A stretch of DNA of 64,000 bases, from NCBI RefSeq assembly GCF_007859935.1, contig NZ_SJPO01000002.1, positions 620,001 through 684,000 of the forward strand, given 5' to 3'. Under the pieces are notes generated by a model. That model was not told the DNA's origin, did no database searches, and saw nothing but the letters and a program-made list of their open reading frames with translations. Below, one piece after another: positions 35,198 through 42,703 of this stretch. The DNA is from Posidoniimonas polymericola. GTDB taxonomy: Bacteria > Planctomycetota > Planctomycetia > Pirellulales > Lacipirellulaceae. The stretch's first letter is position 1, and each line of letters opens with the position of its first letter. Position numbers and translations under genes: made by a program.

Positions 35198-35664
35198 GGT
35201 GTCGAGCGGCCTTCGCCCTCGAGCATCGGGCGGAGCTCCTCGAAGAAGTCCTGCACGTCGTTGAATTCGCGGTAGACGCTGGCGAAGCGGACAAACGCCA
35301 CCGGGTCGAGGTCGCGGAGGTGCTCCATGACCAGCTGGCCGAGGTCGCGGGAGTCGACCTCGGTGTCGAAGCTGGCGTAGATGTCGTTCTCGATCGCTGC
35401 GACGGTGTTCTCGATCTTGAGGCTGCTGATCGAGCGCTTGACGCACGCCCGCTCGAGGCCGCGGCGGATCTTCTCACGGTCGAACGGCGCCCGGGAGCCG
35501 TCCTTCTTCACGACCTTGATCGTGATGTCCTCGGGGCGTTCGTAGGTGGTGTACCGCCGGTTGCACTTGAGGCACTCCCGCCGACGCCGGATAGCGGAGC
35601 CGTCTTGGCTCGCCCGGGAGTCGATGACCCGGTCATTGTCGACGTGGCAGAAGGGGCATTTCAT
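35191..35664 (-). CDS. nrdR: Transcriptional repressor NrdR
   Basis: A 157-residue protein with the NrdR zinc ribbon (MKCPFCHVDNDRVIDSRASQDGSAIRRRRECLKC, CxxC pairs at residues 3-6 and about 31-34) and an ATP-cone (ITIKVVKKDGSRAPFDREKIRRGLERAC) followed by FVRFASVYREFNDV. NrdR binds NrdR boxes and represses ribonucleotide reductase genes when the ATP-cone carries dATP/ATP. Length and order of domains are normal. The start ATG at 35664 gives the family MKCPFC N-terminus. No nrdA/nrdB gene is in the window. The stop codon lies inside one copy of a short direct repeat. Confidence 0.93.
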   Translation of the reverse strand: MKCPFCHVDNDRVIDSRASQDGSAIRRRRECLKCNRRYTTYERPEDITIKVVKKDGSRAPFDREKIRRGLERACVKRSISSLKIENTVAAIENDIYASFDTEVDSRDLGQLVMEHLRDLDPVAFVRFASVYREFNDVQDFFEELRPMLEGEGRSTPR

Positions 35665-35868
35665 GCCGCCCATCTTACACCGCGGCGTAGGGGAGTACAG
35701 CCTACGCAGGCAGGCTCAGAATCAGATTTCCCAGCCGGCAAGATCGGGCGGCGGAGGGCGAATACCGGGAGTCGCGCCGGCGCCGCTGCTGGCAGGCCGC
35801 GGCGCCGGCGCCGTATAATGCCGGCCTTGCCTGTTTGTTAGAAACAAGAGATTGGGAGTCGACACGCA

Positions 35869-36558
35869 ATGCAGTGCCCAGCTTGCCAGACCGAGACCGA
35901 GACTGACGCCGCGTTTTGCCACAAGTGCGGCGCCGATTTGCGGGCGGAGAACGGGGAGCGGGCCGCGACCGATCCGGATCCCACTGCGGACGAGCACGCC
36001 TCGGCGCCGGCCGCCAAGCCGTCGCCGCACGAAGAGTTCCGCAAGGCGACCCACCTCAACTCGGCCGACGACGAGGAGGACATCGAGGACGAGATCTGGG
36101 ACGGCGCCTACTCCAGCAAGGCGATGGTCGGCCAGTGGATCGCCGCCGCCGCCGCGACCGTGCTAGCAGTTGTGATCGGCGTGATGACCGGCACCTGGCT
36201 GATCGTGATCGGGCTGGCGGTGCTGGTCTGGGTGATCATGATCGCCTGGTTCGCCTACCGCCGGTACAGCGTGCACTACACGCTCACCACGCAGCGGCTC
36301 ATCCACGAGTCGGGCATCCTCTGGCGGACCATCGACCGCATCGAGCTGATCGACATCGACGACGTGACCTTCAAGCAGGGGCCGGTCGAGCGGGCGTTCC
36401 GGGTCGGCAGCATCATTGTGATCTCGGGCGACAAGACCTCGCCAGAGCTGAACCTGCCAGGCATCGACAACGTCCGCGGCGTGGCGGACAAGATCGACGA
36501 CGCCCGCCGCAAGGAACGCCGCCGCCGCGGGCTGCACATGATCACCCAGGGCGCCTAG
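35869..36558 (+). CDS. Zinc-ribbon and PH-like (bPH2) membrane protein
   Basis: A 229-residue protein with an N-terminal zinc ribbon (MQCPACQTETETDAAFCHKCGAD, two CxxC pairs), an acidic linker, two close membrane helices (residues about 87-125: QWIAAAAATVLAVVIGVM and LIVIGLAVLVWVIMIAW) and a bacterial PH domain (YSVHYTLTTQRLIHESGILWRTIDRIELIDIDDVTFKQGP...). Proteins of this type (YdbT/DUF304-like) are membrane-associated with no clear general function. It follows nrdR divergently and is upstream of the SHD1-thioredoxin gene on the same strand with a 74-base gap. The start ATG gives the ribbon its standard position. Confidence 0.8.
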   Translation: MQCPACQTETETDAAFCHKCGADLRAENGERAATDPDPTADEHASAPAAKPSPHEEFRKATHLNSADDEEDIEDEIWDGAYSSKAMVGQWIAAAAATVLAVVIGVMTGTWLIVIGLAVLVWVIMIAWFAYRRYSVHYTLTTQRLIHESGILWRTIDRIELIDIDDVTFKQGPVERAFRVGSIIVISGDKTSPELNLPGIDNVRGVADKIDDARRKERRRRGLHMITQGA

Positions 36559-36632
36559 ACGGGCGACCGTGCTGCGAGTTCCAGGGCGGTCATCCCGGCC
36601 TCCCAAGGCAAAGAGATATTCTTCCGGAGGCG

Positions 36633-37730
36633 ATGATGACGACTCGGAACGTTGGGAGACTGCCCCTGCTGGTCGCGGCGTGCGTGCTGGGCGTTGGGGC
36701 CTGTGTGATTGCCGCGCCGCGCACGTGGACCGATGTGTCGGGGCGGTTCGCGATCGAGGCCGAGCTGGTGGACGTCTCGGACGACGTGGTCCGGCTGCGC
36801 AAGGCCGACGGGGAAGAGGTCTCGGTTCCCTTAAATCGCCTTAGCAAGCCCGACCGCGAGTTCTTGACCGACGGAGCCAAAGCGGCGGGGGGCGGATCGG
36901 GCGTCGACGACCGGAAGGCGATTGAGGCCTCAGCCGAGACCTTCTTCAAGGACCTCCGCACCACCGACCGCAAGGAAGCTCAGGCCCTGCTTACCGCCGA
37001 GGCGGCCAAGGTGGCCGAGCAGGGCAAGTCGCCACTGACCGGGCTGCCCAAGCCCGACGAGCACACGCGGGCGATCCGCGTCGGACGTGTGCGGGTCGAG
37101 GGCGGCACGGCCGAGGCCCCGGTGGTGGTCCGCGCCGGCGGCGCCTTCCACAAGACCAAGCTGCACTTCCGGCAAGAGGGCCAAGGCTGGAGGGTGTTCG
37201 CCATCAGCGCCGAGTTCCCCGACGGCGAGAAGACGATCGACTTTGAGTCGCCGCCGGCGGCTGGCGGTGAGGATCCGCTCCTGGCGTTGGTGGGCAAGGA
37301 ACTCGATGTGCACGGGGTCTCGCTGGCCGGCCAGCCGCTGAATTGGAAGCAGTTCGAGGGCAAGGTGGTGCTGGTCGACTTCTGGGCGACCTGGTGTGGA
37401 CCGTGCCGGGCCGAGATGCCCAACATCCGCGCCAACTGGGACAAGCACCACGCGGCCGGCTTCGAGGTCGTGGCGGTCAGCGTCGACCGGGATATGGCCG
37501 CCCTGCAGGAGTTTGTCGCCCAGGAGAAGCCGCCGTGGACCGTGGTGGCCGACCGCCACCCGAAGAACCGCGAATCGATGGCCGCCGAACTCCGCGTCAG
37601 CGGGATCCCGGCGTTCGTGCTGATTGGACGCGACGGCAAGGTCGCCGCGGTGCACTGCCGCGGCAAGCGGCTCGGCGAGCAGCTCGAGAAGCTGCTGGGT
37701 GACCCCGGCGAGCGGGTGGCCGCCCGATAG
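36633..37730 (+). CDS. SHD1 and TlpA-like thioredoxin-domain exported protein
   Basis: A 365-residue exported protein; CGGAGG lies just upstream of the ATG at 36633. Signal peptide, then an SHD1-type domain (TWTDVSGRFAIEAELVDVSD, VRLRKADGEEVSVPLNRLS), common in planctomycetes and taken from the Sla1 homology family. A middle region of unknown fold follows, then a TlpA/ResA-type thioredoxin domain with the active site FWATWCGPCRAEMP and the cis-Pro loop VSGIPAFVLIG. It probably reduces disulfides or supports cytochrome maturation outside the cytoplasm; its partner is unknown. A small membrane protein gene begins 5 bases after its stop. Confidence 0.85.
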   Translation: MMTTRNVGRLPLLVAACVLGVGACVIAAPRTWTDVSGRFAIEAELVDVSDDVVRLRKADGEEVSVPLNRLSKPDREFLTDGAKAAGGGSGVDDRKAIEASAETFFKDLRTTDRKEAQALLTAEAAKVAEQGKSPLTGLPKPDEHTRAIRVGRVRVEGGTAEAPVVVRAGGAFHKTKLHFRQEGQGWRVFAISAEFPDGEKTIDFESPPAAGGEDPLLALVGKELDVHGVSLAGQPLNWKQFEGKVVLVDFWATWCGPCRAEMPNIRANWDKHHAAGFEVVAVSVDRDMAALQEFVAQEKPPWTVVADRHPKNRESMAAELRVSGIPAFVLIGRDGKVAAVHCRGKRLGEQLEKLLGDPGERVAAR

Positions 37731-37734
37731 CGCG

Positions 37735-38004
37735 ATGCCTCCTGCATCTAACCCCCTAGGCTCGGTAAGGCTGCGCGGCGGCTCGTTCCGCGCTACAGTC
37801 ACCTGGGGCCTGGTTGGCGCCGCGATCGGGGCTCTCTTCCTGGTCCACGCCGAGACCGCGTGGCTGGTGCTGCTGGCGAACCTGTTCGGACTGGCTGTGG
37901 CCTGGTTCGTGACGCGGGTCTGCGGGCTCCCCCGCGACGGGGCGCTCAGGAGTGAGCGGTCGCAGGGGCCGCCAATTGCCGGTCGCATCGCGCCCGACGC
38001 TTGA
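37735..38004 (+). CDS. Small two-helix membrane protein, unknown function
   Basis: An 89-residue protein with two hydrophobic segments (WGLVGAAIGALFLVH and AWLVLLANLFGLAVAWFVT) and a basic C-terminal tail. It starts 5 bases after the TlpA-like stop and is probably co-transcribed with it. Its stop codon (TGA, 38002-38004) is immediately followed by the decayed copy of the rpoN 3' end, as the TonB receptor stop is followed by the intact one, so this gene marks the ancestral neighbour of rpoN. Confidence 0.55.
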   Translation: MPPASNPLGSVRLRGGSFRATVTWGLVGAAIGALFLVHAETAWLVLLANLFGLAVAWFVTRVCGLPRDGALRSERSQGPPIAGRIAPDA

Positions 38005-38100
38005 GCGACGCTAGGCCTCGTCCCCGGACAAGTCGCCGCGTTGGCGACCGCTGGGGGATGTCCATCGCGTTGCGGACTTGGTGATCGGGCGGCGGGCGCC
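38005..38100 (-). pseudogene. Decayed duplicate of the rpoN 3' end
   Basis: These 96 bases align with 40495-40590, the last ~30 codons of rpoN plus flank, in the same orientation: about 13 substitutions and two single-base gaps, roughly 85% identity. The remnant still reads ARRPIT-K and, in a shifted frame, NAMDIP, matching the RpoN box and tail ARRTVTKYRKAMDIP of the intact gene, but two frameshifts break it. It sits on the far side of the TonB receptor gene from rpoN, the arrangement left when DNA inserts at a gene 3' end and supplies a replacement end. Confidence 0.85.
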
Positions 38101-38371
38101 GGCTTGGCGCCGTTCACCCTGCTCCGGCCGATGAGCGCCGACCCGATCGCGCCCGACATGCCGCGACGTAGGGATAGCGGGCGAATTGAGGCGATTCTTA
38201 GGGGGGGGAGGTCAGCGCCCGCTCCGGTTTCTCATGTGGGTGCTACGCAGGTCGCGGTTCTGCCTGCAGTCGGAGTTGTGCGGGTTCCGACGCTCTATTG
38301 AGGCCACGGAATCGACGCGCGACGGAACGCACGTCAGATCGTTGTGGCAAACACCTAGAAGGGACGTTGGG

Positions 38372-40495
38372 ATGACGCGTGCGCCTGACTCTATGAGGGT
38401 GGGTGGGGGCGGTGGGCGTCGGGCGAGTCGCCGCATCGACTTGCTCCTCGCCGTGGCCTTGACGCTGATGTTGTCGGCCGCCACGTCCCACGCGGACGAG
38501 CAGGCCTTGCCGGACCCCGTTGCGGTCTCACGGGGCGGCGGCCTGGACCAACCGCTAGACTCACCGGGCGGCGACGCGGCCGACCTCGACAAGATCCTGT
38601 CAATGGACGTCGAGCAGCTGTCGAACGCGAGCGTCAACGCGACCATCTCTACCTTCAGCGACCCGGTGGTCGAGGGGGTGTCACGGAGCTCGGAGAAGTC
38701 TTCCAAGGCGCCAGGCGTCGTGCAGGTGATCACGGCAGAGCAGATCCGCGCGTACGGTGGGAAGACGCTGCGCGAGGTCTTGGAGCGAGCCACGAGTATC
38801 TGGACACCCAATTCTGCCTACGTCCCCAACAACGTGACCTCGATCCGGGGCGACCTGTTTGGGCACTACGACATCCACGTGCTGTTGCTGATGAACAACC
38901 GTCCGTTCAAGGACACGAATCAGGGCGGCATGCACATGGCCATCTACAATTCGTTCCCGATCGAGATGCTCGAACGCATCGAGATTATCCGCGGCCCCGG
39001 GTCGGTGCTCTACGGCACCAACGCGTACTCGGGGGTGATCAACCTCGTCACCAAGAAGGGCGCCGTCAGCGCAAACGAGGCTTCTGTCCTGGCGGGTTCC
39101 AACGACACCTACCGGTACGGCGCGACGCTTGGTAGTGGGGACCAGGACGCCGATAGCGACCTCTACATCGGCGCCATGCACCTGAGAAGTGGCGGGTTCG
39201 AATTCTCCGGCTTCGATGAGATTGGCGCCCCGTTCTCGCACCTGTTTCACCACGACGACTACGGGGTCGGCGCCGCGCTGCAATACGGCGACTTCACCTT
39301 CAACTCGCTCATCGCGCAGTCGATTCAGGGAGGCCTCGGGACGCCAACCGGCAGGGCGCTCGACAACGCCTACTTCGCGGCGACGCGCGCCTTTGCCGAT
39401 GTGGGCTACACCCTTGGCGCGGGCGAGGACGTCTCGCTCGAAACGCACTTCACCTACAACTACAGCGACCAGAGCTCGTTTACGCCAACGCTGGCGATTG
39501 GGAGCTTCATCTCCCACGACTACTTGTTTGAGCCGATCCTCCGTGCGTCGATTACCGACAAGCTGCAGTGGATGGGGGGCGCCACCGCCGAGATCCGGGA
39601 GGGGCAGCTCGGGACCGCGGTCCCCAAGTACTCTAAGACCTGGTACAGCGCGTACACCCAGGTGGTGTACCAGGCTAACGAATGGCTGACGCTGACCGCT
39701 GGCGTGCAGGGCAACATGCCGGGAACGCTAAAGCACGGCGTGGCGCCCAGGGCCGGCGCCATCCTGCAGCTGACCGAGCTCTGGAGCACCAAACTGCTCT
39801 ACGGCAACGCCTTTCGGTCGCCCTCTTCTTCTGAAACCGACTTCTCAGCGGGCACGGTGTTTGTCGGAAACCCCAACCTCGCCCCGGAGACGATCGACAC
39901 CTACGAGGCGCAACTGGTCCGAACCACCGAGGGCAGCCGCCTTGCCTGCACCTACTTCCACAGCATCTACAGTGACATGGTCGCGAGAGACGGTTCACTC
40001 AGCCCCCCGACATACGGCAACCTTGGCAGCCTCGAGATCCAGGGCGTCGAGCTAGAGTCGGCGGTCAAGTGCACCGAGTCTTTGCGGTTTGTGTCCGGCG
40101 TGACCTGGCAGCAGAACATCGACGACGCTGGCGTGGCGGACACGACGCACGCCCCAAACTGGATGGCCAAGCTCGGGGTCGCCTACGACAACGGCTTGGT
40201 CGCGATGGGCCTGTTCGATTCCTACTTCAGCGCGCCCGGCTCCGTGACGGTAGTGAACCCGGGCGCTCTGATAGTGAATCCCATCCCGACGGAGTACCAT
40301 TCGTTGAGCCTGAACACCCGGCTCGATATGGGGAGGCTGTTCGGTGGGCGGGCGGACGTCGTCGAGTGGCAGCTGCTCGTGCAGAACCTGCTGGACGAGG
40401 ACATCTACCACCCGGAGTTCTCGCGACGGCGCATCAACTCACTGCGTGCCTACGGCGGCCGAACCTTCTACTCCGGGATCACCATCAACTACTAG
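38372..40495 (+). CDS. TonB-dependent outer-membrane receptor
   Basis: A 707-residue protein with a signal peptide (ending SAATSHADEQ), a short linker (DLDKILSMDVEQLSNASVNA), a plug domain (PGVVQVITAEQIRAYGGKTLREVLER, then IEIIRGPGSVLYGTNAYSGVINLVTK) and a 22-strand-type barrel (NNVTSIRG to the C-terminal GRTFYSGITINY). The ATG at 38372 has AGAAGGGA upstream. The plug type (L-x-M-x-x-EQL-x-N) is typical of receptors for large ligands, but no ligand can be inferred. There is no TonB/ExbBD, riboswitch or iron gene nearby. It sits between a decayed rpoN tail and the intact rpoN end, so it is probably acquired. Confidence 0.9.
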   Translation: MTRAPDSMRVGGGGGRRASRRIDLLLAVALTLMLSAATSHADEQALPDPVAVSRGGGLDQPLDSPGGDAADLDKILSMDVEQLSNASVNATISTFSDPVVEGVSRSSEKSSKAPGVVQVITAEQIRAYGGKTLREVLERATSIWTPNSAYVPNNVTSIRGDLFGHYDIHVLLLMNNRPFKDTNQGGMHMAIYNSFPIEMLERIEIIRGPGSVLYGTNAYSGVINLVTKKGAVSANEASVLAGSNDTYRYGATLGSGDQDADSDLYIGAMHLRSGGFEFSGFDEIGAPFSHLFHHDDYGVGAALQYGDFTFNSLIAQSIQGGLGTPTGRALDNAYFAATRAFADVGYTLGAGEDVSLETHFTYNYSDQSSFTPTLAIGSFISHDYLFEPILRASITDKLQWMGGATAEIREGQLGTAVPKYSKTWYSAYTQVVYQANEWLTLTAGVQGNMPGTLKHGVAPRAGAILQLTELWSTKLLYGNAFRSPSSSETDFSAGTVFVGNPNLAPETIDTYEAQLVRTTEGSRLACTYFHSIYSDMVARDGSLSPPTYGNLGSLEIQGVELESAVKCTESLRFVSGVTWQQNIDDAGVADTTHAPNWMAKLGVAYDNGLVAMGLFDSYFSAPGSVTVVNPGALIVNPIPTEYHSLSLNTRLDMGRLFGGRADVVEWQLLVQNLLDEDIYHPEFSRRRINSLRAYGGRTFYSGITINY

Positions 40496-40500
40496 CGGCG

Positions 40501-42018
40501 CTAGTCCTCATCCTTGGACCAGTCGCGGCGTTGGCGGCTGCTGGGGATGTCCATCGCCTTGCGGTACTTGGTGACCGTGCGGCGGGCGACCGTGATGCCG
40601 TGCTTGGCGAGCTCGTCGACCAGGGCGTCGTCGGAGAAGGGCTTCTTCTTGTCCTCCTCGTCGACGATTTCCTGCAGCTTGAGCCGCACGCGGTCCCAGG
40701 CGATGTCCTCGCCGTCGGCGCCGGTGGTGCCGCCGACAAAGAACCGCTTGAGCGGGTAGATGCCTCGGGGCGCCTGAATCCATTTGTCGTCGACCGCGCG
40801 GCTGACGGTCGTGACGTGCACGCCGACGCGGTCGGCGATCTGCTGCATCTTGAGCGGCACGATGAACTCCGGCCCCTCGTCGAGGAACCGGGTCTGGTGC
40901 TCGACAATCGCCTGCGCGACGCGGGTCAGCGTGCCGCGGCGTTGCTCGATCGACTCGATGAGCCACTGCGCGGCGTTGATCTTCCGCTTGATGTACTCGC
41001 GGGTCTTGTCGTCGGCGCCGCCGGCCTGACGCAGCAGGTTGCGGTAGTAGGGGCTGATGTAGAGCGAGGGGATCTGCCCGTCCTCGAGACGCACCTTGTA
41101 GGTCCCGTCGTCGCCCTTCTCGACGAACACGTCGGGCGTGACGCCGGGGACGGAAGTCTCGCTGAAGTCGGCGCCCGGTTTGGGCTTGAGCTTGCGGAGC
41201 TCTTCCCACGCTTCCTGGATGAGCTCGATCGAGTAGCCGGTCTTCTTGGAGATCAGCGGCAGGCGGTTGTTCTCGAGGTCCTCGAGGTGCATCTCGATGA
41301 GCGTGCTGAGCTCCTCGTAGAACGGCATGCCCGGGGTGAGTTGCAGCCGCAGGCACTCCTTGAGGCTCCGCGCGCCGACCCCGGGGGGGTCGAGGTGCTG
41401 CACCAGCGCCAGGGCGCGTTCCGCAACGGCCATCTGCTTGACACGGAGCGCATCGGCGTCGCCGTTGAGGTCGGCCGGCAGCGGGGGGAGCAGCTCCTCG
41501 AGCGGCGTCTTGAGGTAGCCGTTGCTGTCGAGGCTGTAGATGATCCGGTCGGCCATCTTGCGGACCTCGTCGTCGGCCTCGAACCAACTCAGCTGGTGGC
41601 TGAGGTAGTCGGACAGCGACTCGGGACGCGCGACCATGTTGGCCATGGCGTCGTGGGCGCGGTCGGCGTCGGCCTCCATCTGCCCGCGCGAGGGGCGGCT
41701 GCGCTCCTCGTAGTCGTCGGGCAGGTTGTCCGCCATGTTGATCAGGCGTTCAAAGTCGTCCTCGTTGTTGGCGTCTTCCTTGACGACCAGCTCGCGCTCA
41801 CCGTCTTCGGCGCTCTCGTACTCTTCGACCGGCTCCTCGCGGTCGGAGTCTTCGCTCGGCTCCACCAGGTCCAGGCACGGGTTGTCCTCCATCTCCTGCT
41901 CGATGCGTTCCTGCAACGCCATGATCGGCAGCTGCAGGATCTCCATCGACTGGATCATCCGCGGCGCAAGCACCTGCTTCTGAGCCAGCTGCATCTGTTG
42001 CCCGAGAGACAACCGCAT
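40501..42018 (-). CDS. rpoN: RNA polymerase sigma-54 factor
   Basis: A 505-residue sigma-54 factor. The N-terminal Gln/Leu-rich activator region (RLSLGQQMQLAQKQVLAPRM, SMEILQLPIMALQERI) is followed by an acidic linker, the core-binding domain (YLSHQLSWFEADDEVRKMAD, LQHLDPPGVGARSLKECL), a helix-turn-helix (IADRVGVHVTTVSRAVDDKW) and the RpoN box ARRTVTKYRKAM that contacts the -24 element. The start at 42018 gives the standard N-terminus. It stops 5 bases from the convergent TonB receptor stop. Its last 30 codons exist as a decayed second copy at 38005-38100, so the present 3' end may be of foreign origin. Confidence 0.95.
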   Translation of the reverse strand: MRLSLGQQMQLAQKQVLAPRMIQSMEILQLPIMALQERIEQEMEDNPCLDLVEPSEDSDREEPVEEYESAEDGERELVVKEDANNEDDFERLINMADNLPDDYEERSRPSRGQMEADADRAHDAMANMVARPESLSDYLSHQLSWFEADDEVRKMADRIIYSLDSNGYLKTPLEELLPPLPADLNGDADALRVKQMAVAERALALVQHLDPPGVGARSLKECLRLQLTPGMPFYEELSTLIEMHLEDLENNRLPLISKKTGYSIELIQEAWEELRKLKPKPGADFSETSVPGVTPDVFVEKGDDGTYKVRLEDGQIPSLYISPYYRNLLRQAGGADDKTREYIKRKINAAQWLIESIEQRRGTLTRVAQAIVEHQTRFLDEGPEFIVPLKMQQIADRVGVHVTTVSRAVDDKWIQAPRGIYPLKRFFVGGTTGADGEDIAWDRVRLKLQEIVDEEDKKKPFSDDALVDELAKHGITVARRTVTKYRKAMDIPSSRQRRDWSKDED

Positions 42019-42195
42019 AGGATTTCCCGTTCGTGAATAATAGGACCAGCGGCGACTCACCCTCTTGGGCGTCGACGCGGCGGTAGAGGTAGCATACCCC
42101 TGGCAAATCCAGAAGGTCAAACGCCTTGTCCCGCAAGCAGTGCGTGTATAGTCGCGGGAATGGCAGGGAAGCGGCCCCTGCAAAGAATAGCTCAG

Positions 42196-42252
42196 CCGGA
42201 CCCGTGGGGGCGTTGGGAACCGCCCCTGGGTCGGCTTGGTCGTCGAACGACC
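42196..42252 (-). terminator. Paired hairpins downstream of ybaB (possible terminator)
   Basis: Two inverted repeats lie after the ybaB stop: GACCC-GGGGCG with CGCCCC-GGGTC (42196-42234) and GGTCGT/ACGACC (42238-42252). There is no strong T-run, so termination is possible but unproven. Confidence 0.35.
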
Positions 42253-42316
42253 GTAGCGGAAATGCCGCCTGAGCCTCGAGATTGCCCGGGCGGGACCAGC
42301 CCCGCGTCCAAGCGGC

Positions 42317-42661
42317 CTAGCTGCCCCCGCCTATCAGTCCCTCGAGGCCCGGCAGGTTCAGCCCGCCGGTGACCTCCTGGATCGCCTCGGCGCCCTTCTG
42401 CTTGGCCTGGGTGAGGGCGTCGTTGACCGCGGCGGGCAGCAGGTCCTCGATCATCTCCTTCTCCTGCTTCTCGAGCAGCCCTGCGTCAATCCGTACGGCG
42501 AGCACCTCGGCCTGGCCGTTAGCGTCGACCTCGATCAGCCCGCCGCCGGCCGAGCCGGTCACCTTCACCTGCTTGAGCTGCTCCTGAACGGCCTGCATCT
42601 TGCCGCCCAGTTCCTGCGCCTGCTTCATGAGGCCGGCGATGTTTCCAAGTCCTTTGAGCAT
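42317..42661 (-). CDS. ybaB: YbaB/EbfC nucleoid-associated protein
   Basis: A 114-residue protein of the usual family length, starting MLKGLGNIAGLMKQAQELGGKMQ, then the core VTGSAGGGLIEVDANGQAEVLAVRID and DLLPAAVNDALTQAKQK. YbaB forms dimers that bind and bend DNA. The gene sits 42 bases downstream of dnaX on the same strand, the conserved dnaX-ybaB order seen across bacteria; recR, often next, is absent here. It probably shares the dnaX transcript. Confidence 0.93.
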   Translation of the reverse strand: MLKGLGNIAGLMKQAQELGGKMQAVQEQLKQVKVTGSAGGGLIEVDANGQAEVLAVRIDAGLLEKQEKEMIEDLLPAAVNDALTQAKQKGAEAIQEVTGGLNLPGLEGLIGGGS

Positions 42662-42703
42662 GTCTGTTCTCCGTAGGTAGGCCGCGGGCGGTCGCCCGAG
42701 GGA

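Noticed and set aside
38101..38371. Possible cobalamin or other riboswitch before the TonB receptor
   Set aside because: No B12-box or other recognisable aptamer block could be found.
42160..42316. Structured RNA gene downstream of ybaB
   Set aside because: Two hairpins are visible but no known RNA family pattern; treated as a weak terminator candidate.
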